A DNA stretch of 64,000 nt from JAJKIV01 sp036741775 (GTDB lineage Bacteria > Gemmatimonadota > Gemmatimonadetes > Gemmatimonadales > Gemmatimonadaceae), in assembly GCA_036741775.1 (NCBI GenBank), contig DAINRQ010000011.1, positions 1 through 64,000 on the forward strand, in the 5' to 3' direction. A program made the translations under genes and the position numbers. Under the pieces are notes generated by a model that made no database searches, had not been told where the DNA came from, and worked only from the letters and a program-made list of their open reading frames with translations. Of the stretch, positions 15,247-23,426 are shown one piece after another (position 1 is the first letter of the stretch; each line of letters begins with the position of its first letter).

Positions 15247-16374
15247 TCAGCGGACGATGCGCAACAGCCCTGCGTCCGCGCTGCCGCGGATGAAGCTCTC
15301 GGCGTCGCGCGTAGGGATGGTGACGCCGGTAAGGGAGTAACCGCGGCGCGCCTCGGTGGCCATGAACTCCTGCATGGATCGGCCGACGAACGCGCTGTTC
15401 GAATCCCGCATCATGCGCACGATCTCGTCCCAGCTGCCGCAGAACGGCTTCCCTTCACGTGTGAGCACCTCGTGCGAGAGCTCCTCGCGACGAGCCGGCT
15501 CGATCTTCTGATCCGCGAGGCTGCTCAGCAGTCCGCCGAAGAGCTCGAGCTGCCCCTTCGCTTCTTCGGCGGCCTGTTCAGCCGCCTGCTGCTCGATCTC
15601 GGCGAGCATCTCATCGATGTCGTCGGGATCGCCCGCGAGCTCGCCAAGCCGCTCTTCCCACGGCTTGAGCTCCGGGTCGTCGTCCTTGAGCCGATAGATC
15701 GTTTTTTTGAGCTCGACGAGCCGCCAGATCCCGAGCTCATCCCAATGATCGGACGGCGACGTTCGGTCGAGGTGGTACAGTGCCGCCTCGTAGTCGCCGC
15801 GATCGTAGAGGATGTTTCCGAGGTAGATCCGCGCTTCAGCGTGATCGTTGTCGAGTTGGAGCGCACGCCGCAGCGTCGAGATGGCGGAGTTGTCATCCCC
15901 GAGCCGATGCTGCGCGTAGCCTACGAGCGCGACCGCTTCGGCGGACTCCGGGGCGTGCTCGACCGCGATATCGAAGAACTCTCTGGCGTCCTCGATGAGC
16001 CCTTCGCGGAAGAGTGCGCGACCCACCTGCAACATCAGGTCGACGTCGTCGTGGTAACCGAGCTCGAGTACACGCCGGAAGCTCTTCACGGCCGCATCGG
16101 TGCGGCCGAACTTGAGCAGAGTCTCCCCGAGCCCGGCAAGAGCGTCCTCGTGCTCGGGATCCAGGATCAGTGCTTCCTCGAAGCTGCGCCGCGCCCATGC
16201 GAACTCGTCGCGGGCGAGCCGAGCGTAACCAACCCCGATGTGCAGCTCTACCGCGTTGGGATAGAGCGCGAGTCCCTCGCGAAGTACGTCGAGCGCTTCG
16301 TCATACTGCCCTTCGTTGTATAACTGGTGGGCGCGCTCATCGTACTCTTCGGAACTCAGGAATGGGGTCGGCAT
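15247..16374 (-). CDS. TPR-repeat protein, 375 aa
   Basis: Soluble protein with about six consecutive TPR units in the first 210 residues (AHQLYNEGQYDEALDVLREGL, ARRSFEEALILDPEHEDAL, AAVKSFRRVLELGYHDDVDL and so on), an acidic coiled-coil segment (EEMLAEIEQQAAEQAAEEAK region) and a C-terminal domain of about 80 residues (SWDEIVRMMRDSNSAFVGRSMQEFM) that I do not recognise. First gene of the five-gene operon; the ATG at 16374 follows an AT-richer leader with GTTAACC. Probably a protein-protein adaptor for the complex. Confidence 0.85.
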   Translation of the reverse strand: MPTPFLSSEEYDERAHQLYNEGQYDEALDVLREGLALYPNAVELHIGVGYARLARDEFAWARRSFEEALILDPEHEDALAGLGETLLKFGRTDAAVKSFRRVLELGYHDDVDLMLQVGRALFREGLIEDAREFFDIAVEHAPESAEAVALVGYAQHRLGDDNSAISTLRRALQLDNDHAEARIYLGNILYDRGDYEAALYHLDRTSPSDHWDELGIWRLVELKKTIYRLKDDDPELKPWEERLGELAGDPDDIDEMLAEIEQQAAEQAAEEAKGQLELFGGLLSSLADQKIEPARREELSHEVLTREGKPFCGSWDEIVRMMRDSNSAFVGRSMQEFMATEARRGYSLTGVTIPTRDAESFIRGSADAGLLRIVR

Positions 16375-16721
16375 ATCTCGGTTAACCTCCAGCTCGTGAG
16401 TGTATGCCTATTGTACTACTCGCATAGCCCGGAGTTCAACACCTGATCGACCAGCGGTTTGCACCGGTTTGCACGCGAGAATTCGCGTCACGTCCCAAGC
16501 CTACCACTGGTCCGGTTTCGCCTCCGGTCGTCGCTCGAACATGGCCGATTTGCAGGACTCGCACCGCGCGTCACACGCCGACGGGACCACTTCGAGCGTC
16601 GTCGCCGGAATAATACGCGGTCTACTTCTCTGTTGACGCGTGTGCGTCGTGTGGGGCACACCGTTTTTCCTGAGCCTTTTTGTCCGGCCGGGGCGGCTGT
16701 GACCGGACACGGTGGCCGACC
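16375..16721. other. 347-base spacer between operon start and psuG
   Basis: This region must hold the promoter of the TPR-ABC-M16 operon (minus strand, near 16380-16450, where it is relatively AT-rich) and the 3' end of psuG. Short palindromic stretches such as GTGTGGGGCACAC occur near 16650, but none is followed by a T-run on a useful strand. It also contains the short Cys-containing reading frame listed separately. Confidence 0.4.
16501..16710 (-). CDS. Possible small Cys-containing protein
   Basis: A short minus-strand frame whose last 35-40 codons show high GC3 like the neighbouring genes and encode ATTLEVVPSACDARCESC and then MFERRPEAKPDQW. The C-x3-C-x2-C spacing could bind zinc. The N-terminal part is Arg/His-rich and unconvincing, so the true start is unclear and may be internal. 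It lies in the same direction as psuG and the TPR operon, in a spacer that otherwise has no gene. Weak call. Confidence 0.3.
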   Translation of the reverse strand: MSGHSRPGRTKRLRKNGVPHTTHTRQQRSRPRIIPATTLEVVPSACDARCESCKSAMFERRPEAKPDQW

Positions 16722-17657
16722 CTAGGGGTTGGGCGGTGCCGGGACCGGTGCGTCAGCGAGTCGTACGCACGCAAGGGCGATTTCCGCCGCGAGCGCGGCA
16801 TTCGCCTCGAGCAACGCGACGTTCGCGGCCACGGTCCGACCGCCCGAGGCGCGTTCGACGGCGGTCAGCAGGTACGGAGTGACCGCGCCGCCGCGCACGC
16901 CGTGGCGCTTCGCGTCGTCGAGCGCAGTATCGAGCGCACGCTCGATGTTCGCCCGCCTCACCGCGTGCTCGGCGGGTGGCGGTTGCATGACCACGATCGC
17001 CTGCGACCGGCCGAGTGACCGATGCCACGCGAGTAGGCGAGCAACGTCGTCGGCGGTCGATACGGTCAGCGGAAGCGGGATGCCGGTGTCGGCGAAGAAA
17101 AACCCCGGCATTTCTCGCGTGCGGTAGCCGGCGACAACCACGCCGAGCGATTCGAGCCGCTCCGTCGTCGCCTCGAGGTCGAGGATCGACTTGGCTCCGG
17201 AGCACACGACAATGACCGGGGTCCGCGCAAGCTCCGCGAGGTCCGCCGACTCGTCGAACCGCGGCTCACGGTGCACCCCCCCGATGCCGCCGGTCGCGAA
17301 CACGCGGATGGGGGTGAGCGCCATGAGCGCGAGCGTGCCTGCGACGGTGGTGGCTCCGTCGCGCGCCTCGAGCATCGCGGCGGGAATGTCGCGCGCGCTG
17401 ACCTTGACCACGCCATCGCGCGCCAGGAAGCGCGCGAGCTCATCGTCCGCGAGTCCGATCTGCGGCTTGCCCGCGACCACCGCCGCAATGGCCGGCACGG
17501 CGCCGGCCCCTTCGATAGCAGCCCGCATACGTCTCGCCGCGTCCGCGTTTGCGGGGATGGGCAGCCCCTGAGCGAAGACGGAGCTCTCCAGCGCAACGAC
17601 GGCGCGACGGGCGGAGAGCGCTTCGGCCACCGCGGGTGTGAAGCGAATGGTTGACAC
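16722..17657 (-). CDS. psuG: Pseudouridine-5'-phosphate glycosidase
   Basis: Cleaves pseudouridine 5'-phosphate to uracil and ribose-5-phosphate in the salvage/degradation of modified RNA nucleosides. The 311-residue product matches the PsuG/IndA family: ALESSVFAQGLPIP near the N-terminus, the catalytic lysine segment VKVSARDI, ATGGIGGVHR, CSGAKSILDLEATTERLESLGV and GYRTREMPGFF. The GTG at 17657 is chosen; the frame upstream is Arg-rich shadow. No PsuK kinase gene is adjacent, so the kinase step must be encoded elsewhere or substrate arrive phosphorylated. Confidence 0.93.
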   Translation of the reverse strand: MSTIRFTPAVAEALSARRAVVALESSVFAQGLPIPANADAARRMRAAIEGAGAVPAIAAVVAGKPQIGLADDELARFLARDGVVKVSARDIPAAMLEARDGATTVAGTLALMALTPIRVFATGGIGGVHREPRFDESADLAELARTPVIVVCSGAKSILDLEATTERLESLGVVVAGYRTREMPGFFFADTGIPLPLTVSTADDVARLLAWHRSLGRSQAIVVMQPPPAEHAVRRANIERALDTALDDAKRHGVRGGAVTPYLLTAVERASGGRTVAANVALLEANAALAAEIALACVRLADAPVPAPPNP

Positions 17658-17796
17658 GGTGGGGTCGCGTGGGGCGGACGGCGGGGACCTTCGAGGACGC
17701 CGCTTTCTTAGCCGCCTTGTGGTACGGACGTCAAGCCGCCGCACCAGCGAACTTAGCGGGCTAGCCGGCGGCCCCTCGGGTACGAGTGCTCAGGCA

Positions 17797-18435
17797 TCAG
17801 TCGACTGCTCCAAACGCTACTGAGATCGGCGTCGCCTCGACGATCAACCGATCCGGCGCCGGGCCGAAAAAGCGGATCGGCCAGCACGTCGTGAGCGTGA
17901 GAGTCGGCGAGGGCGTCGACCAGAGGACGCGCGCATCCGCATCCACCACGCGAACGCGTGACACGATCCACGAGACGCGCCCCACATCGCTCTCGGTGTG
18001 GATCGTATCTCCCGCGGCGAGACGCCCGAGGGACCGGAAATGCCGGTCCCGGTGGGCTGACACCACCGCGTTGCCCGGGGCCCCGGGGATTGCGCTCCCG
18101 ATCATGTGTCCAGGGCCGGCCCGGAGGTCGGAGTTCGACACGCCCTCGACGACGATCTCGTCGAGACCGGCCCGCGGGATCACTAGACGCGCGACCGGCG
18201 TTCCGCGCGCGACGGCCGTTCTCGCCTCACGTGTAACCGCCCGCCGACCGCCATCGACCGCCCGCTCCGCTTCGAGCTCCGCCCACCGCGTGCGCGCGGC
18301 ATCACGCGCGATCGCGCCACGCGCCGCGCTCGTCGCGGCCGTGAGCAGAAGAATCGAGCCGACCACGATCAGTCCCCCGCCTGCGGCGCGCTGCCACCGC
18401 TGGGCAAGGCGGCCCATGCCCGTCGAACGATTCAT
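17797..18435 (-). CDS. Class D-type sortase
   Basis: Membrane-anchored transpeptidase that cuts a sorting signal and joins the protein to an amine acceptor. One N-terminal helix (about 19-40) anchors it; the beta-barrel sortase domain has LVIPRAGLDEIVVEGV, catalytic His128 (SAHRD), Cys184 in TLTTCWP and the Arg196 of the PDRLIVEA strand. The 212-residue length and single N-terminal anchor fit class D. It starts at TAATG, sharing a base with the stop of the gene that encodes its apparent substrate. Confidence 0.93.
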   Translation of the reverse strand: MNRSTGMGRLAQRWQRAAGGGLIVVGSILLLTAATSAARGAIARDAARTRWAELEAERAVDGGRRAVTREARTAVARGTPVARLVIPRAGLDEIVVEGVSNSDLRAGPGHMIGSAIPGAPGNAVVSAHRDRHFRSLGRLAAGDTIHTESDVGRVSWIVSRVRVVDADARVLWSTPSPTLTLTTCWPIRFFGPAPDRLIVEATPISVAFGAVD

Positions 18436-18914
18436 TACCGCCGTACGCGCACGGTCGCGGCCGCACGCCGGCGAATCAGAACTCCGAGCACGATCAACAC
18501 CCCGCCGGCGACGGCAAGCGTGGGAAGCAGCGTAGCCGTGTCAGGCGCACGCCCTCCCTCGCGGAACTCGGGCTGCTCGGTCGCCTGTTCCTGTGTTGGC
18601 CGCGCCGCCGTTCGGGTGGAATCGTTGTCCCGAGGCGGCGCAGGGGCCGCCACGCCCGTGACGCTCGGCGCGCCAGCGGTGTCGGGGCGAACCGCGAGCG
18701 CGTTCGCAGCGGAGTCCACCCACTCCTTCATTCCCGTCAGGGTGACGCGCGTGACGCTATCCTGCTCCGCCGCCTCTCGCCGCGCAGTCTCGACCTTTGC
18801 CTGCTCGCTCTGTTTGCGCGGCACGATCGTGGTCGTGATCTGGGCCGAGGCAGGAGAAACCGTCGCCAGGGAGAAAACCGCGGCAGCCGCCGCGAGAAAT
18901 GCTCGAGTCATCAT
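18435..18914 (-). CDS. Probable sortase substrate with C-terminal sorting signal
   Basis: A 159-residue secreted protein: signal peptide MMTRAFLAAAAAVFSLATVSPASAQ, a Thr/Ala/Asp/Glu-rich middle, and a C-terminus with the layout of a cell-wall sorting signal. The signal consists of a pentapeptide-like APDTA, a hydrophobic stretch (TLLPTLAVAGGVLIVLGVLI) and a basic tail RRRAAATVRVRR. APDTA resembles LPNTA, known as a class D target. The 1-base overlap with the sortase gene supports a dedicated enzyme-substrate pair. What it is attached to in a diderm envelope is unknown. Confidence 0.75.
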   Translation of the reverse strand: MMTRAFLAAAAAVFSLATVSPASAQITTTIVPRKQSEQAKVETARREAAEQDSVTRVTLTGMKEWVDSAANALAVRPDTAGAPSVTGVAAPAPPRDNDSTRTAARPTQEQATEQPEFREGGRAPDTATLLPTLAVAGGVLIVLGVLIRRRAAATVRVRR

Positions 18915-19486
18915 GGGCCCTCCGGAATTCGGTCGACTCGCGCACGACGCGTGCCCGTGTCCGGAGGGGTCAGTGGCTCGCCGGGCGACCTCGACTGTAC
19001 GAAGGCCGCAGCGCCCCGCGCGGCGTCAATCAGCTCGCGGAGCAGATCGACGCCCGTCACGATCGCGGCCACCCGCCCGTCTTGGCGCATGACGAGGAGC
19101 CGATGCACCACGCCGCCCTGTGTGACGGCCGACTCGAACGCGATCGACGCTTTCCCATCGGCATCCATGAGAAACGGTGCGCGAAACTCTGCGCACGCGC
19201 TCAGCCCCGTGGCCGTGCTCAACGCCAGGAGCCGCGCCGTCGCATCGGCCCAACGCTCGAGCGCGGTCGACTCGAGACGGTAGGCGTCGCGGTCGGGGCC
19301 CGCGCTCACGGCGAGGCTCGCCCGGCCCTCCGCCGCAACGAGCTCGAGCGTAAGCCCGCCAACGTCGAACGACGCACTGCGCGCGTCCGTCGACCCGATG
19401 ACGACATCGGCTGCCGCCTGCGGCGTACTCGCCGAGGTGCGCGGCGTGAACGTGGACAGCCGGTCGGAGCGGTCGTCCGAAACCAC
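18911..19486 (-). CDS. Hypothetical protein of the sortase operon
   Basis: A 191-residue protein of unknown family. Beta-rich segments (ASFDVGGLTLELVAAEGRASLAVSAG; GGVVHRLLVMRQDGRVAAIVTGVDLLREL) suggest a compact alpha/beta domain, perhaps a roadblock- or PilZ-size fold, but no catalytic motif is visible. There is no signal peptide, so it is probably cytoplasmic. GTG 19486 is chosen for its upstream AGGAG site; the open frame continues upstream as antisense of the beta-lactamase-like gene. Its stop overlaps the substrate gene start (ATGA). Confidence 0.65.
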   Translation of the reverse strand: MVSDDRSDRLSTFTPRTSASTPQAAADVVIGSTDARSASFDVGGLTLELVAAEGRASLAVSAGPDRDAYRLESTALERWADATARLLALSTATGLSACAEFRAPFLMDADGKASIAFESAVTQGGVVHRLLVMRQDGRVAAIVTGVDLLRELIDAARGAAAFVQSRSPGEPLTPPDTGTRRARVDRIPEGP

Positions 19487-19500
19487 GGTTGAACTCCTGA

Positions 19501-20478
19501 TCAGGGCGTCGTCTTCTGAGGCGGAGCTGGCCCCCACGCTTTGACGATCGCCTCGCCCATTCGTGCCATCGTGACCTGCGGCTCGGTGTCGATCACCCAT
19601 CGACGATCCACGTTCTCCTTCGTCAGCACGCAGGCAACGACGCGCGACGAGAGGTGGAACAGCGAGCATTCCGTGCGAACCTCGTCGGTCGCACCGGTCT
19701 TGTGCGCCGCGCGAACCCCGCCCGCGAAGCGCTGCAGCATCTGGTTGTCCTCGTTGTGCTCGAGCATGTCGAGCATCGCCGAGTCGGCCGCGGGGTTCAC
19801 CGCTCGACCGCGGGCGAGCAACTCGAAGAGCGACGCCATCTCGTTCGGAGTCGTCACGCCAAGCCCGTACTTCACGGAGCTGTCCATGGCGACGCTCGAG
19901 CTGCGGAGGAACGTCTTCGAATGGACTTTCGTATTCTCGAGGCCGAGCGCCTCCATCTTCTCCCAGACGCGCCGGATGATGATCCGGTCGAGGAGCAGAT
20001 TCGTCGCGGTGTTGTCGCTGATCGTGGTCATGAGCCACGCCGCGTCTCGCACCGTGATGACGGCACCGTCGTGGAGGTGCTGCAGCTGCCCGGATCCCGG
20101 CACCTTGTCGATCTTGAGGACCGTTAGGCGGTCGTCGAGCGACAGCCTCCCCTGCGCGACGAGGTCGAATACCGTGACGAGCACGGGCACCTTGATGAGG
20201 CTCGCGGTCGGAAACGTCTCGTCGCCGCGTCGCGACAGGCGCGCTCCGCCATCGACGTCGACGACCGTATAGCCGACGACTCCGTGATGCGCCCCGGCGA
20301 GAGAGTCGAGGGTCCGTCGCAACGCCACGGTGTCTACGGTCGCGCGGGCGGGACGAGCGGCGTTGCCGCCGTCACGCGTCTGTGCGCGCGCGCAGGCAGG
20401 AAGGAGTGCCACCTGCGCCGCCACAATGCCCACCACCCCGAGCCGCGCGCGTCGGCGTCGCGGCATCGCGCGACTCAT
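19501..20478 (-). CDS. Class A beta-lactamase-like serine hydrolase
   Basis: Secreted serine hydrolase of the penicillin-binding/beta-lactamase fold, 325 residues with an N-terminal signal (about 1-32, cleaved near ACARAQ). Active-site motifs: Ser93-x-x-Lys96 (TASLIKV), SDN (153-155) and KTG (259-261). The omega-loop Glu/Asn motif (ExxLN) that deacylates penicillin in class A enzymes is not visible: the region reads SSVAMDSSVKYGLG. So it may be a poor beta-lactamase or act on other substrates. It sits in the sortase operon, coupled by ATGA to the preceding small gene. Confidence 0.88.
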   Translation of the reverse strand: MSRAMPRRRRARLGVVGIVAAQVALLPACARAQTRDGGNAARPARATVDTVALRRTLDSLAGAHHGVVGYTVVDVDGGARLSRRGDETFPTASLIKVPVLVTVFDLVAQGRLSLDDRLTVLKIDKVPGSGQLQHLHDGAVITVRDAAWLMTTISDNTATNLLLDRIIIRRVWEKMEALGLENTKVHSKTFLRSSSVAMDSSVKYGLGVTTPNEMASLFELLARGRAVNPAADSAMLDMLEHNEDNQMLQRFAGGVRAAHKTGATDEVRTECSLFHLSSRVVACVLTKENVDRRWVIDTEPQVTMARMGEAIVKAWGPAPPQKTTP

Positions 20479-20747
20479 GCCGTTTCGTCTTCGAACTGTT
20501 CGGCGCGCAGCGTATCGATCTTCTCCCGCTCCTTCGCCGTCGGGTCGTACACCGCGAGGATCTTGATACGCTCGCCCACGTAGGCGTCGAACGACTTCGC
20601 GGTCCCCTTCGGGATGTGGATCTCGTGCCCATCCTCGAAGCGGAGCACGACGTGCGGATGATCGGAGTTCTTGTACTGCTTGCGAATCTTCTCTGCGCGT
20701 GGCGGCATCGGTGGGAACGGTGTTCGGGTTGGAATGGACGGGGTCAC
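20475..20747 (-). CDS. Small hypothetical protein, 90 aa
   Basis: A basic/acidic mixed protein: HVVLRFEDGHEIHIPKGT and ERIKILAVYDPTAKEREKIDTLRAEQFED, which looks like a small beta domain followed by a helix. It overlaps both neighbours by four bases (GTGA with the aminotransferase stop, ATGA with the beta-lactamase-like start), which decides the GTG at 20747; an internal ATG at 20708 is possible. No family recognised. Confidence 0.7.
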   Translation of the reverse strand: MTPSIPTRTPFPPMPPRAEKIRKQYKNSDHPHVVLRFEDGHEIHIPKGTAKSFDAYVGERIKILAVYDPTAKEREKIDTLRAEQFEDETA

Positions 20748-21946
20748 GTCACGACCGAGCGACGCTCGGCGAACCGCTGCCAGACATCGGCCGCGAGCCC
20801 TTCGTCGATGGCGGCGATGACGCGCTCGACCTCGGCGTCGCTGGTATAGAAATGCGGTGCGATCCGGATCCCCGCGTTCGGGCGATAGTCGACAATGATA
20901 TCGCGGGAGAGCAAGAACTGCGCGATCTCGTACGCGTGTGGGACGTCGAGCGCCACGGTGCCGCCGCGGCGTGCGGGGTCCCGCGGTGCTCGGACGGGAT
21001 AGCCGCGCTCATCCGCCAGGGCGATCAGCCGAGCGGTCTGGCGGATGCTCTTCGCGCGGATCGCATCGATGCCGGCTCGGCGGACGAGGCGCGGCCCCTC
21101 CGTCGCAGCGTAGAGCGCCGGAATCACCGGCGTCCCCGAGAGCCATCGGGCAGCGCCGTCGGCATAGTCCATCTCGGCCTCGAAGCCGAACGGCCGGCGA
21201 TGGGCCTGCCACCCGGTGATAGCCGGCGAGTACCGGGTGCTCGCATCTGGCGACGCGTACAGAAAACACCCGCCCGGCCCGCCGCATAGCCATTTCAACA
21301 CGCCGCCGGTGAGGAAGTCGGCGCCGATCCGCTTCACGTCCACCGGGATCACGCCGACCGAGTGGAATGCGTCGAGCGAAACGACCGCCCCCACGTCGTG
21401 CGCACGACGGCAGATCGCCTCGGCGTCCATGATGTACGCCGAGCGAAAGAGCACGTGCGAGATGGCCACGAGCGCCGTCCGCTCGTCGATCGCGGCCAAC
21501 AGCCGCTCCTCGTCGATCGACACACCGTCGTCCGACGGCACGACCACGACCGTCGCACCCAATCGAGGGGCAAGCTCGTCATAGACGTAGCGCACCGACG
21601 GAAAGTCCAGCTCCGTCATCACGATCCGGTCGCGCGGCGCGGTATACGTCAGCGCCGACATGACCATCGCCTGGCCGATCGAGACGTTCGGCACCATCGC
21701 GACTTCGCCGGACCCGGCGCCGAGCAACGGCGCGATCTCGTTCGCCACCTCGAGCGGCATCTCCCACCAGCCGTTCGCCCACGCGCGCACGCCGAGCTCC
21801 GCCCATGTATCGACGTACTCGGCGAGTCGATCCGGAACCGACCGCGGCATCGCTCCGAGCGAATGCGAGACCAGGTACGTCGTCCGCTCGAGAATCGGAA
21901 ACTCGGCGCGGTAGGCGAGAAGCGGGTCGCTCACGGGCGCCGCCAT
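20744..21946 (-). CDS. Class V PLP-dependent enzyme, kynureninase-like
   Basis: Fold-type I aminotransferase-superfamily enzyme, 400 residues. The PLP lysine lies in TGGVLKWLCGGPGGCFLY, a pattern shared with kynureninases (YKYLNGGPG). Other landmarks are YLVSHSLGAMP at the N-terminus, SLDAFHSVGVIPVDV and the C-terminal DIIVDYRPNAGIRIAPHFY. It could be a kynureninase, an isopenicillin-N epimerase-like or a cysteine/selenocysteine lyase-like enzyme; the first fits best. The ATG at 21946 follows the APC permease stop by two bases, suggesting that the permease imports its amino-acid substrate. Confidence 0.85.
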   Translation of the reverse strand: MAAPVSDPLLAYRAEFPILERTTYLVSHSLGAMPRSVPDRLAEYVDTWAELGVRAWANGWWEMPLEVANEIAPLLGAGSGEVAMVPNVSIGQAMVMSALTYTAPRDRIVMTELDFPSVRYVYDELAPRLGATVVVVPSDDGVSIDEERLLAAIDERTALVAISHVLFRSAYIMDAEAICRRAHDVGAVVSLDAFHSVGVIPVDVKRIGADFLTGGVLKWLCGGPGGCFLYASPDASTRYSPAITGWQAHRRPFGFEAEMDYADGAARWLSGTPVIPALYAATEGPRLVRRAGIDAIRAKSIRQTARLIALADERGYPVRAPRDPARRGGTVALDVPHAYEIAQFLLSRDIIVDYRPNAGIRIAPHFYTSDAEVERVIAAIDEGLAADVWQRFAERRSVVT

Positions 21947-21948
21947 TC

Positions 21949-23271
21949 CTAGGCTGTTGGCGCAGCGACCGCCGCTCGGCGCCGGCGCGTCGCGACGAAC
22001 AGCACCGATGCCGTCGCGAGTACGAGCACGAGCACCCGCCACTCAGCGAGCGTGATCGACGACAAGAGCCCGATGATCACGGCGCACGCGAGGAACGGAA
22101 CGAGCGCGGCGCCGGGTACACGGAATGGAATCCCCCCAGCCTGCACGTTTCGCCGTCGGAGCTGCCAGGCCGCGACTGCGCAGGCGAAGTACACGAGCAG
22201 CGCCGCCACGTTCGCGATGATCGCCAGCGGAGCGAACGCACTCGTGATGGCGAGCGCGCATGCCACGGTGGTTTGCAGCGCGATGGAGACGTGCGGCGTG
22301 TGGTACCGTGGATGCACGGCCGCGACGGCGCGTGGGAGGAATCCGTCTCGACCGAACGCGAACAGCGCGCGCGGCACCGCGAGCGTCATTCCGCTCAGGT
22401 AGCCAAAGGTGGAGATCACGACAGCCGCGAGGAGGAGGATGCGTCCCCAGGGGCCGAGTACCGCGCCGGCCGCGTCGGCGAGTGGCGTCGTCGACGTCGC
22501 GAGCGCCTCTCCGAGCACCCCCTGTGCGACGAGCTGAAGCGCCATGTAGAGGAGGGTGATCGCCAGCATCGCGACGAACACGGCGCGTGGTACGGTGCGC
22601 GCCGGGTCCTTCACTTCACCGCTCGGCACGAGCGCGGTCTCGAGTCCGGCGAAGGCGAAGATGAGAACGATGGACGCTCGCGTGACGTCGCCAGCCGCGG
22701 GCGCGCTTACGACGGTGAGGTTCGTCGGGTCGATGAAGAACACGCCGGCAACCACGAGGATGACGAGCGGCAACAGCTTCGCCACCGTGGCAGCGCCGTT
22801 CAAGCGGCTCCCCTGTTTCACGCCGAGAATATTGACGGTAGCGACCGTGGCGAAGGTCGCGATCAGCAGAACAGCCCGCATCGTCGGCTGCTCGAAGATC
22901 GGGAACAGCTTCGCCGCGTTGGTGGCGTATACCGTACTCACGGCCGCGACCGCCGTCGTGCCGAGAAGCCACAGCAGCACGCCGGTCAGGAAGCCGATGT
23001 ACGGGCCGAACGCCAGCTCGACGTACGCGTAGGGGCCACCCGTCAGCGACACGCGACTTCCGGCCTCGGCAAAACACAGGACGATGAGGCCCATCGCGAT
23101 GGCGCACACGAGATACGCGAGGGGTGCGGCCGGACCGAGGGCGGCGCCGACGTCTGCGGGGAGGCGGAAGATGCCGCCGCCGACGGTGATGTTGATGATG
23201 CCCGCGGCGAGTGCCCACGTGCCGATGGCGCGCACGAGCGAACGCTCGGCGACAGACGAAGGGGTGGTCAT
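21949..23271 (-). CDS. APC-family amino acid permease
   Basis: Twelve-helix inner-membrane transporter of the amino acid-polyamine-organocation superfamily, 440 residues. The first helix has the family's unwound GGGIFRLPADVG substrate-binding segment, and the later helices show FAFAGLETALVPSGEVKDPARTVPRA, the conserved Glu/Pro loop. ATG 23271 (MTTPSSVAE) is preferred to earlier starts. First gene of the seven-gene run ending with the sortase at 17797. Confidence 0.92.
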   Translation of the reverse strand: MTTPSSVAERSLVRAIGTWALAAGIINITVGGGIFRLPADVGAALGPAAPLAYLVCAIAMGLIVLCFAEAGSRVSLTGGPYAYVELAFGPYIGFLTGVLLWLLGTTAVAAVSTVYATNAAKLFPIFEQPTMRAVLLIATFATVATVNILGVKQGSRLNGAATVAKLLPLVILVVAGVFFIDPTNLTVVSAPAAGDVTRASIVLIFAFAGLETALVPSGEVKDPARTVPRAVFVAMLAITLLYMALQLVAQGVLGEALATSTTPLADAAGAVLGPWGRILLLAAVVISTFGYLSGMTLAVPRALFAFGRDGFLPRAVAAVHPRYHTPHVSIALQTTVACALAITSAFAPLAIIANVAALLVYFACAVAAWQLRRRNVQAGGIPFRVPGAALVPFLACAVIIGLLSSITLAEWRVLVLVLATASVLFVATRRRRAAVAAPTA

Positions 23272-23426
23272 TGGCGGCGGGAAAGCTATCATCGGGCGAC
23301 GAGTGGGGGATAGGACCGTTGGCCCAATTCTTCCCGTTTCCCGCTCCAGCGGCGTCGCCGATCGCGAGCACCAGCGGGAGCATCGCGCAACGACGTCAGG
23401 ACCAACATTGCTCCGGAGGAAAGTCG

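Noticed and set aside
15226..16323. 365-residue plus-strand open frame
   Set aside because: Antisense shadow of the TPR protein at 15247-16374; charged low-complexity.
20744..21946. Selenocysteine lyase linked to the selenoprotein
   Set aside because: It is a class V PLP enzyme, but the GGPGG context around the lysine fits kynureninase better and it is far from the redoxin gene.
21805..23313. 502-residue plus-strand open frame
   Set aside because: Antisense to the APC permease; composition is almost wholly Arg/Glu/Asp/His and no motif is seen.
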